Part shown: positions 26,246-34,056 of the stretch, piece after piece | Layout of the letters: every line of letters starts with the position of its first letter | Position numbering within the stretch: position 1 is the first letter of the stretch | Assembly (NCBI GenBank): GCA_964628465.1 | Contig: CAZVOA010000004.1 | Location: 158,473-222,472 of the forward strand | DNA length: 64,000 bases | Origin: JAFGPS01 sp964628465 | Lineage (GTDB): Bacteria > Planctomycetota > Phycisphaerae > Sedimentisphaerales > Anaerobacaceae | Reading direction: 5' to 3' | Notes under the pieces: generated by a model | What the model saw: the letters and a program-made list of their open reading frames with translations, nothing else | Databases searched by the model: none | What the model was told of the DNA's origin: nothing | Program-made: the position numbers and the translations under genes

Positions 26246-26848
26246 TTAATATTTTTCATACAATTTAAGTGAGGGCATGACGATAAGATCGCGAATTGTT
26301 TCGCCGTTATTGATATCAAGCAGATTATTCTTGATAAGTTCACCCTTAATTCGAAAATAGGCATCTTCAAAATCAATATGTTTAAAATTATTTTTGAAGA
26401 TCTTTTCATCGTTATATTCTATGTGTTGCATTGCCTGTTCGAATTTAATAGGCCACCTGGCTTCTGTTTGTTTTTGGATATCATATAAAACACCCGAATA
26501 TATCGTTGGCTCAGAATGAGTAATATCACTCAAAATTACTCTCACATATATAACTTTTGCAGGTTTTTCTATTGGCAATTTGGTTTGTCCTTTTTCCAAA
26601 GCTATCTTATCTTTAGGGGCAAAAAAGACACCAAACTTTTTGAACAACCACAAGTTTACACCGTAAGGTTCTAAGTTAGATGAGCTTCTAACACTGATTT
26701 GATAGCCGGATGGTCTCCCAATTACAAATTCGTGTTCCCCTAATATTCCTTCAATTTCTTTGATTAAATACGAGACTTCCAGATATAGCTTTTGTATAAA
26801 ATCAAAAGCTAAACTGCACTGTTTTATAATTTCATTTTTATCAGGCAT
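26246..26848 (-). CDS. Protein of unknown function in defence operon
   Basis: A 200-aa protein with mixed alpha/beta character. The N-terminal helix (LAFDFIQKLYLEVSYLIKEI) is followed by strands (GYQISVRSSSNLEPYGVNLW, KVIYVRVILSDITHSEPTIY). It begins three bases after the PD-(D/E)XK gene stops, with GGGAG as ribosome site, so the two are likely partners. I see no catalytic motif. Confidence 0.55.
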   Translation of the reverse strand: MPDKNEIIKQCSLAFDFIQKLYLEVSYLIKEIEGILGEHEFVIGRPSGYQISVRSSSNLEPYGVNLWLFKKFGVFFAPKDKIALEKGQTKLPIEKPAKVIYVRVILSDITHSEPTIYSGVLYDIQKQTEARWPIKFEQAMQHIEYNDEKIFKNNFKHIDFEDAYFRIKGELIKNNLLDINNGETIRDLIVMPSLKLYEKY

Positions 26849-26851
26849 TAT

Positions 26852-27667
26852 TTATTTCTCCCAAAAAATAGTAGTATGATTATTTATTTTATGTTTTTGC
26901 TTTAGCGTTTCCCAAAATACTTTACTACCAAAAAATACTCTCTCTATAGGGACCAATCGCTCATCTACAGATAGACTTTCAAGAAATCCGATAAAATCTC
27001 CACGAAACATTACCGTCTTAGTTTCTAGAAAAATTGAATCATAGCTTTTTAGTTTGACATTTTCTCTGGAAAGATTATTTATTCCATGGAAAGCACGCAG
27101 ATTCTTTCTATCAAGAAGTTTGAATAGATCTGAAGCAAAATTACCTTCCCAGGAACTAAGACTGTTGTGACTTCCGATAGTTTCTTCAAGAAACGAAGTA
27201 ACTTTTTGCCAACTTGTCCATTTAAAATTAGATACGAACTCTTTGGGAATCACTGCAAATTTATCTTCTTTATAAAAATAATCTGCCGTAATAGCTACAA
27301 AATGAAATTTAAGGCCATAATTCTCAGCATCCCTGCTGCCGTTTTCAATTTCACGTTCTATTTGAGACTTTATATCCTTGTTACCTAATGAGAAATCTGA
27401 GAAGTATTTTGCCTCTATCAAAATATAGTACTTTCCGACCATAATAACTAAATCGGGTTCAGTATTCTCCTCGTAACGAGGCCAGAAGATAAATTTTGCT
27501 TCTTTAGCATCTTTAGTTGAAATATTAAAACCAATGGAATTCAGATATTTTTTGAGAAAGATTTCACGATTTGAATACTTAAAGAATGAAAAAACATTCG
27601 AAGTTAGAATATCTTCCATCCTTTCAGTTTTTAAAGATAGCTTGCCGTGTAATTCTGCCAAATACAT
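26852..27667 (-). CDS. PD-(D/E)XK nuclease-like protein
   Basis: A 271-aa protein. The nuclease motif reads EPDLVIMVGKYYILIEAKYF: P71-D72 at the end of one strand, then E85-x-K87 on the next, the classical PD-(D/E)XK spacing. An upstream Glu (KRMED or RYEE region) could complete the site. The C-terminal half has no recognised domain. It probably cuts DNA or RNA. Gaps of 18 and 3 bp to its neighbours place it in the operon. Confidence 0.75.
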   Translation of the reverse strand: MYLAELHGKLSLKTERMEDILTSNVFSFFKYSNREIFLKKYLNSIGFNISTKDAKEAKFIFWPRYEENTEPDLVIMVGKYYILIEAKYFSDFSLGNKDIKSQIEREIENGSRDAENYGLKFHFVAITADYFYKEDKFAVIPKEFVSNFKWTSWQKVTSFLEETIGSHNSLSSWEGNFASDLFKLLDRKNLRAFHGINNLSRENVKLKSYDSIFLETKTVMFRGDFIGFLESLSVDERLVPIERVFFGSKVFWETLKQKHKINNHTTIFWEK

Positions 27668-27685
27668 TTAGTCACCTTAAAAGAT

Positions 27686-28909
27686 TTATTCTTTCTCCTT
27701 TGCAGCATTAAACTCTTCAAATGTTTTTTTCCAGTCGATACTCGAATATTCTCTTTGGATGGCTTCAAAGAAACCATCTTCACACAATGTCTCATAGGTA
27801 ACGTCTCGGAATTGGATATCCAACCGCATGTCCGTTATTACATCTTCTGGCTTTGGAAACTTTCTGTTTAATTCTTCTTTCAGCCAGTACCGAACATCAT
27901 CCTTAGTTGGATTGGTATAGAGAAGACCTGCACGAAGTGCATCAGGAGGATCTTTTTCAAATAGAGGAAGATAATATTCAACAACTTGATTCTTTGATTC
28001 CTCAAGGTGTTGTTCTATTTCATCTTTGACTTTTTCCCTGTAATCTTCAAGACATTCTTGAAATTCTTTAATTCTTTTATCGAAAAGTGGCCTGACTGAT
28101 TTTAATATAACTCTTCCCCAGGGTTTTCCAAGCGATTTGGTCAAGTTATCGCGTATCTGATTCAGATCATCCTCCAGTTTTTTTGAGGATACAGCACTGC
28201 TTTTCTCTATTAAATCAAATGTCGTTTGGAGTCTATCTTCAATATCTTTAGCTTGCAATTTTTGAATAGATTTCGGAATTTTCACTCGTTTCCGCTGAAT
28301 TGAACATCCCTTCAGACTGATCTCAACATATTGCATATAAGGTTGAAACACTCTAACCTGACGAGCAATATCGAATGGAACTGGTGGTGCAATTTTAAGA
28401 GAATCATTTGTCTTTTGTAATACTGTATCTGTTACAGGTTCATTGCCAATTTCAATATTCTTTTCAGCTAAAGCTTGTGGACTATCCCCCTCCGGTACAA
28501 GGCTTGACAGAATTCTATCAATATCATTCCCTGTAATTTCAATAGCATTGGGAGTCTCATCACTGTGTACTTCGGGCTGGACGTATTTAGCAACCAGAGA
28601 GAACACCCAGGCTCTCTCATCGCAAATAAATATCCCTATCCGTAAACCAGGAGCTTGTCGAACATTCAATCCAGCCTCAATTATTCTGCTAACTGCTTCA
28701 AAATCACCATACCCCAAGCGAAAAACTTCTTCGTCACAATCAAGCACTATAGTTATGTTTTCTTTTCCTAATAACTGAGCCGCTTCAACAATCGAATCGG
28801 CAACTTTGTTGAATATAGCAGGAGCAGCCAAAACAACTCTATCCTGAGCACCCTTAATAATATGTATTATTTTATCGCTTGATATTGATGTAAAAACGTG
28901 ATTTTGCAT
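27686..28909 (-). CDS. Protein of unknown function, N-terminus possibly phospholipase D-like but without HKD motif
   Basis: A 407-aa protein. The first ~120 residues resemble a phospholipase D-like alpha/beta unit (SDKIIHIIKGAQDRVVLAAP, GKENITIVLDCDEEVFRLGY, LRIGIFICDERAWVFS), but the H-x-K catalytic motif is absent. The C-terminal half is helical and charged with coiled-coil features (DYREKVKDEIEQHLEESKNQ). DISARM carries a PLD protein (DrmC) at a comparable place; a degenerate counterpart is inference. No close family recognised. Confidence 0.55.
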   Translation of the reverse strand: MQNHVFTSISSDKIIHIIKGAQDRVVLAAPAIFNKVADSIVEAAQLLGKENITIVLDCDEEVFRLGYGDFEAVSRIIEAGLNVRQAPGLRIGIFICDERAWVFSLVAKYVQPEVHSDETPNAIEITGNDIDRILSSLVPEGDSPQALAEKNIEIGNEPVTDTVLQKTNDSLKIAPPVPFDIARQVRVFQPYMQYVEISLKGCSIQRKRVKIPKSIQKLQAKDIEDRLQTTFDLIEKSSAVSSKKLEDDLNQIRDNLTKSLGKPWGRVILKSVRPLFDKRIKEFQECLEDYREKVKDEIEQHLEESKNQVVEYYLPLFEKDPPDALRAGLLYTNPTKDDVRYWLKEELNRKFPKPEDVITDMRLDIQFRDVTYETLCEDGFFEAIQREYSSIDWKKTFEEFNAAKEKE

Positions 28910-28936
28910 AATCGATTTTCTATAATATTGTTTTTA

Positions 28937-29893
28937 TTAACTGATTTCTTTGAATTTTTTGTGCCACGAATCACCAGCTTTTATACAAATTCCATCTGGT
29001 TTATAATTAGCCTCTTTCAATTCACTTGCTGCTTCAATAGCTGCTTTGTGTGCAAGGTCCCACTTGCCATGAAAAAGTAATTTAGCCACTATGGGATGCA
29101 CACCGATACTGATGTCTAAGTTTTCAATTGGTACTAATAATTTAATCTGATGCTGTATCTTATCAAAGTAACCTTTGTTCATTGCTAAGAAGCCAATGAT
29201 AGGCGCATAATAGTGACGCCATATATCATCTCCTAAAAATATTTTAATAGTTTTGCCTTTTTCAGGAAGAGGATCACGCCAATAAAAGTTAAGGATATCA
29301 TTTTTAAAATAAGTTATTGAACCAATATGAAGCTTACATGGAATCCCATCTACACTTACTATACGTTGAGCTTGTTCTTTGGCTTTGTTTTTGACTGTTG
29401 CATTTGGTTTACTTAGTCGCCCTTTACATTCAAAAGCATGCCACCTTCCTGTTCCTTCTTCCATTCCAATAAGGTCAGGACGAGATCGGGAAGTTAGTTC
29501 TGCTTTTAATTGTTGACCAAACACATCTAAGTGTAATAACCAAGGTGTGTCCAAGAGCTTTGCAGCAAAAAGCTTACAAAAACTCATCCCAAGAAAATAA
29601 TTTATTGCTCCTTTTTCGGTTGGATCAAGCGTTTTTGCTGCATTTGTTCGGCACAAACGATACCTTCGAACACCGCTTTGTTCTAATGACATTCGAACTA
29701 ACGACCAGCGAAAGATGGCTTCATAAATGGAAGAATCTCCATGCCTGAAAACATAATTTCGATTTGGACGTCCTACCGTTATTGCCGCCCAAAGAATATC
29801 ATCCCATGTCACCTTCAACTCGGCACGTCCATTAGCTATGCTTCCAGATGGAAATTTGTCCGAGTCATACGAGATGAGAATGTTATCAGTCAT
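28937..29893 (-). CDS. PD-(D/E)XK nuclease-like protein coupled to the methylase
   Basis: A 318-aa protein from the ATG at 29893, chosen because it overlaps the methylase stop as ATGA; an upstream ATG would create a 61-bp overlap. The motif SRPDLIGMEEG, then WHAFECKGR, gives D140 and E155-x-K157, a PD-(D/E)XK-type site with a longer hairpin. Tight coupling to the methylase suggests the restriction partner of that enzyme (inference). Confidence 0.72.
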   Translation of the reverse strand: MTDNILISYDSDKFPSGSIANGRAELKVTWDDILWAAITVGRPNRNYVFRHGDSSIYEAIFRWSLVRMSLEQSGVRRYRLCRTNAAKTLDPTEKGAINYFLGMSFCKLFAAKLLDTPWLLHLDVFGQQLKAELTSRSRPDLIGMEEGTGRWHAFECKGRLSKPNATVKNKAKEQAQRIVSVDGIPCKLHIGSITYFKNDILNFYWRDPLPEKGKTIKIFLGDDIWRHYYAPIIGFLAMNKGYFDKIQHQIKLLVPIENLDISIGVHPIVAKLLFHGKWDLAHKAAIEAASELKEANYKPDGICIKAGDSWHKKFKEIS

Positions 29894-32800
29894 TCTGATA
29901 TTTTCTCCTTCGGTGGATGGATGTGAGGTGGCCAGTTGTTTGGATCCCATTGGGACATGGGGATGAAGTTGCCTTCGGAATCTGTTGGTGGGCCGGGAGA
30001 TGGATCGAGGATGGTTTGGTATTCTGTGCCATTAGCAATTGCTTCAGCCATTTTGTCGTACACTTCAAGAATCAGTTCTTTGGTGCGGTAGGAGCCGTAT
30101 TTTGCCTCGTCCTTGCGTTTGACAATTGGAAATGTTTCCATGATGTACTCAATCGCATGTCGCGTTGTTGAGAAATACTCCAGTAATTCTTTTGAGCCTT
30201 TTTCTTTCCATTCTTGCTCAGTACCCAGATATAAATGGAAATAAATTGCATCAAGTTCTGCTCTTATTTTGAAGCGTCTTTCCTCGTTCCAAATAAATGG
30301 TGGACCGTTGTAGCCATAGTCTTTGGCAAATGAATTTAGATTATAAGAATTATAAGACAACTCTAAAACGCGAACAATAACCCATTCATTAAGCAAAACA
30401 TTTCTATTCCAAGGCATCCCCTCACAATATCGCGAAGGTTCAATTATTGCGCATTCTAAGACACAGCCTGCGGGTAGTGCGGGTTGAGCTGTTTTTTGCC
30501 TAACACAATAATCTGCTGCGAACGAATTAAAATTTGATAAAAGGCAAGCAGTAAAGTTCTCTCCAGCACCCTCTGGCATCACAGATAAAATTGTATAACT
30601 AACAGCACAATACGGTAATATGCAACCGATAAACGTCCTTTGGTTGGTTGAAGCTGTTATCCTTTTGATTCCTAAATACCACTGTTTGTCCCATTTTTCA
30701 GCCAGTCTTCTCTGTATCTCTGACTTAGGAGCCCACAAAAACGGTTCATTTATAAAAGTAGGATTATTGTGTTCTTGTAAGCCATGTTCAAATTTCTGCT
30801 GAGGACGACCAGGATTATCTGGATTAATGACGATACTAGCATTACGGCTATCATACATATCTATCATTTTGCCTTCATAAATTGGATACCAGACTTCATT
30901 ACCTATACCCCTAAAGAGTATCCCATCTCGTCTTGCGTCAGAATCTATTAAATTCTCCTTTTCTCTAAGCAAAGCTGAATCATTGGTCATATCAAACATT
31001 CGAAAAAGTCTTACATTCCATTTGTCATCTTTGCCAACATTGTCATTTTGTAATATGGGTATATTTCTATAAATTGCTTTCGCAATTTCTGCATCATGAC
31101 GAAATCGAAATATAGGACATGTTTTACTGAGAGGATTAATTAACGAAAGTTCTTCGGAACTCATGGTAAAATGTCGAGAAATATCCTTCAAATCCTGAAT
31201 TTCTGTTGCGAAAAATACAAAATCCGCATGTGTTGTTTCACTACTTTTTTGCTTGGCGACTAAAGTAAGCAAGCAAAATTTCTGGCTTCTGTGAACACCG
31301 GGAAATAGCCCAGAACTGTTTTCAAAGTCGTAGGCACTGTTTAAGGAATTATTATCCATAATAGTTTGGAAAAAGAATTTTGCAGTATTGTCGGTAACTA
31401 TTGCAGATGGAACAATACAGCCAATTCGACCTCGAATATTAGCTATTAAATAATTAAGTTCCGCAAAAACTAAATAAGTGTTTATATCACCTCTGCTACC
31501 TAAGGGGAAATTGTTTGAATTTCTCAAAAATAAATTTGAGCCCTCAGCAATTCGTTTTGCCAAGAGAAATTCGTCATGAAGCTTCGGATTCTCAGTTTTT
31601 AGTTTCTCAATGAGGTCTTTTCTTAACGATGGTTTAGTTGCTGTGGCGACCTCTAAAGCACGAGTAGCAAAAAATTCTTTTTCTTGTAATTTTATCTTTT
31701 CCCATGGTGGATTGCCAAGGACACAATCGAAACCACCTTTTAAACCTGTTTGTTCATTCTCAACATTTTCACCTTTAGCAGGAACCTGAAAAACGGAGGG
31801 AAATTCCAAATGCCAGTGAAAAAACTGATATTCTTTAGCTAAGCGTTTAATTTCTTCTTTTAGCCATGGAGCTAAATCGTGAGGATTCTTTTCAATTTCT
31901 TTGTATATCTTTTCTGTAATTCCATAAGAGAATTTTTTGTTTTTTTCTATTACAAAGGCACTGCACCAGGCATCGGCTAATAAGTGGCCGAATTCATAAG
32001 ATGAGGATTTAACGAACTGCTCGTATTGTTTCTCTTTCTGCTCCCGGCTGGTAATATCATTATCATTGAACTCTTCAATTTGGTTATACGTAGTCGAAAG
32101 AGTTCCGAGTTTATCCCAAAGGTATTCTTTATCTTCAGCAAACAAAGAGAACATTGTCTCCTGACCTTTTCTTTCATCTTTATTTTGCTTTTTCCAGTCA
32201 TTGCATATTGCTTTTATATCACCTTCAATTGGATTAAAGGCTTCATCAGGAATCCCTTTTTCCATAAGAGCGGGAGTAGTACCAAGCAGGCTATTGCCGC
32301 ATTTAATATGATGGTCAATAAATGATAAGGGTTTTCCCGGTTCGATAGCTTCGAGCCAGAGACTGATTTTGCAAAGCTCCACCGACATTAGATTAATATC
32401 CACTCCATAAATGCAATGGCTTATTACATCTCTAAGAGCTTTGCGAGTATCATTCGGAGAAGGTTCATCTTCGCCGCATCGAACAGAAGCAAGCCGCTTT
32501 GCAATTCTATGAGCGGCTGCAACAAGGAAATGACCTGAGCCGCAGGCAGGGTCACAAACTTTTAAGTTGAGTATCGCTTTTTCAGGATTATCTTTTTTAG
32601 CAGCCGCATCAATTACAGGGTCAAGAGCTGAATCCAGCAAACAAGTTATTAAACTTGTTGGAGTATAATAAGAACCGGTAGTCTTTCGTTCGTGTCCGGA
32701 AGCACTGCTCAGTTCAAATCCTGCAGTATCGATATGAAGTTGAGGGTGCAATTCCAGAAGTGATTCATATACACTGCCAAGCTCTTCAGAACCGAGGTTT

Positions 32801-34044
32801 TTATAATCGATCTGACGAAGAGAGCGGTTATCAACTGTATATGCCAGAGCGCGGATTGCTTCAAGTAAGTCACGATTAGTTAAATCGGATTCACTGATGT
32901 CCTGAGTAAATTGTGGATTCCACAAGAATGAGCCAAGTGCAGGAAGACCAAGTTCAGGACAACCTTGTTTGTGAAGTTTACTGAAGATTAGCTGCAAGCC
33001 CCGGTACATATCAGAATGCTGGGTGCCTTTGTGTTTTTGAGCTATATTACGAAGCCTGCCTGTAGAATAATATTTTGCATAGGTTTCTTTAATTTCTTTT
33101 GATGCATCCGACAATAGCAGCAGGTCCCGATCTTCAGCTACAAAGAGAAAGATCATACGATAAACAATACGAAGAAGCTGACGATAATAGTCCTGCTTAT
33201 CAAGATGGCCGCTGCGGAGCTTTTCCCGTAGCTGATTATTATTCCTGTCAGCGAGAAAACCTGAACCAAGAATGGATATGGCTTTTTCCACTCCTACGCG
33301 GAGATCTTCCATTACCCGTGTACCTTGTTTTATGGCCTGTTTGGACCATTTCTCCAGCCAGCAATCTTCAGGAGTTTTACTATCCTGTACATCTATTCTA
33401 CTGCAATGGCATAGAAGCCAAAGCAAAGAAAAATCAGAATAAACCTGGCCATCCATCATGGCCTTTAGATCAAATTCTACATATGCCTGACGGGTTAAGC
33501 TGACATTGTCCCGTAATATACGCAGATAAAATCCATTTGATACAAATGCCCAGAGGTGGTCATCAGAGCGGTTCAAAAATTCCTGAACAAGACCATGCGG
33601 ACTTATTCGAGATGCACCTGCAGCACCGGGAGTTCGTTTATCAATACTTATGCCGCAACCTACAAGATGAATCGGTGAATGATCATGAAAATGCGAAATA
33701 GGATATTCTTTGCCATCAAATACCGTGACATTTTCACGCTGCAATTGACCATAACCGAGTTCCTGGAATAACGGCAAGAGCCATTTCGAGCGTGTAAGGC
33801 CAATTGCATGGTCATTATCAGGCATTTTGGCCAGTTCTGTATTGAACATATCCCACAAAGTCTGCAGGCGATTCCATGAGCGGCTGATATTCTCAGAGAG
33901 CTTTTCACCTTCAACAAGGTAATAGTCGGTTTCTTTTAAACCTTCGATATCTGTATGGCCGGAGGCAATTTTACTTAGAAGATCGCTCGGAAGGATTGAG
34001 CCTTCTGTCTTAATACAGGTAAACATATTACCATTATCAGCCAT
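29890..34044 (-). CDS. Large Eco57I-like N6-adenine DNA methyltransferase, DISARM DrmMI-like
   Basis: A 1,384-aa protein. A long N-terminal region (~480 aa) precedes the methylase core: motif I DPACGSGHFLVAAAHR (~500), IYGVDINLMSVELCKISLWL, and catalytic NPPW (~778). A target-recognition-like region and a ~400-aa C-terminal part follow. Such methylases (COG1002 type) act with DISARM-like and BREX-like systems, marking host DNA. No PglZ or BrxC gene is present, which favours the DISARM-related reading, as do the two large helicases upstream. It starts 12 bp after the SNF2-like gene. Confidence 0.85.
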   Translation of the reverse strand: MADNGNMFTCIKTEGSILPSDLLSKIASGHTDIEGLKETDYYLVEGEKLSENISRSWNRLQTLWDMFNTELAKMPDNDHAIGLTRSKWLLPLFQELGYGQLQRENVTVFDGKEYPISHFHDHSPIHLVGCGISIDKRTPGAAGASRISPHGLVQEFLNRSDDHLWAFVSNGFYLRILRDNVSLTRQAYVEFDLKAMMDGQVYSDFSLLWLLCHCSRIDVQDSKTPEDCWLEKWSKQAIKQGTRVMEDLRVGVEKAISILGSGFLADRNNNQLREKLRSGHLDKQDYYRQLLRIVYRMIFLFVAEDRDLLLLSDASKEIKETYAKYYSTGRLRNIAQKHKGTQHSDMYRGLQLIFSKLHKQGCPELGLPALGSFLWNPQFTQDISESDLTNRDLLEAIRALAYTVDNRSLRQIDYKNLGSEELGSVYESLLELHPQLHIDTAGFELSSASGHERKTTGSYYTPTSLITCLLDSALDPVIDAAAKKDNPEKAILNLKVCDPACGSGHFLVAAAHRIAKRLASVRCGEDEPSPNDTRKALRDVISHCIYGVDINLMSVELCKISLWLEAIEPGKPLSFIDHHIKCGNSLLGTTPALMEKGIPDEAFNPIEGDIKAICNDWKKQNKDERKGQETMFSLFAEDKEYLWDKLGTLSTTYNQIEEFNDNDITSREQKEKQYEQFVKSSSYEFGHLLADAWCSAFVIEKNKKFSYGITEKIYKEIEKNPHDLAPWLKEEIKRLAKEYQFFHWHLEFPSVFQVPAKGENVENEQTGLKGGFDCVLGNPPWEKIKLQEKEFFATRALEVATATKPSLRKDLIEKLKTENPKLHDEFLLAKRIAEGSNLFLRNSNNFPLGSRGDINTYLVFAELNYLIANIRGRIGCIVPSAIVTDNTAKFFFQTIMDNNSLNSAYDFENSSGLFPGVHRSQKFCLLTLVAKQKSSETTHADFVFFATEIQDLKDISRHFTMSSEELSLINPLSKTCPIFRFRHDAEIAKAIYRNIPILQNDNVGKDDKWNVRLFRMFDMTNDSALLREKENLIDSDARRDGILFRGIGNEVWYPIYEGKMIDMYDSRNASIVINPDNPGRPQQKFEHGLQEHNNPTFINEPFLWAPKSEIQRRLAEKWDKQWYLGIKRITASTNQRTFIGCILPYCAVSYTILSVMPEGAGENFTACLLSNFNSFAADYCVRQKTAQPALPAGCVLECAIIEPSRYCEGMPWNRNVLLNEWVIVRVLELSYNSYNLNSFAKDYGYNGPPFIWNEERRFKIRAELDAIYFHLYLGTEQEWKEKGSKELLEYFSTTRHAIEYIMETFPIVKRKDEAKYGSYRTKELILEVYDKMAEAIANGTEYQTILDPSPGPPTDSEGNFIPMSQWDPNNWPPHIHPPKEKISE

Positions 34045-34056
34045 ATATATTAATCC

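Noticed and set aside
33099..33503. + strand frame of 134 codons inside the methylase gene
   Set aside because: Antisense to a well-supported coding region, with no recognisable product.
29890..34044. BREX or Pgl system
   Set aside because: The methylase is of a PglX-like class, but no PglZ, BrxC or Lon-type gene lies nearby. DUF1998 and SNF2 helicases favour a DISARM-related module.
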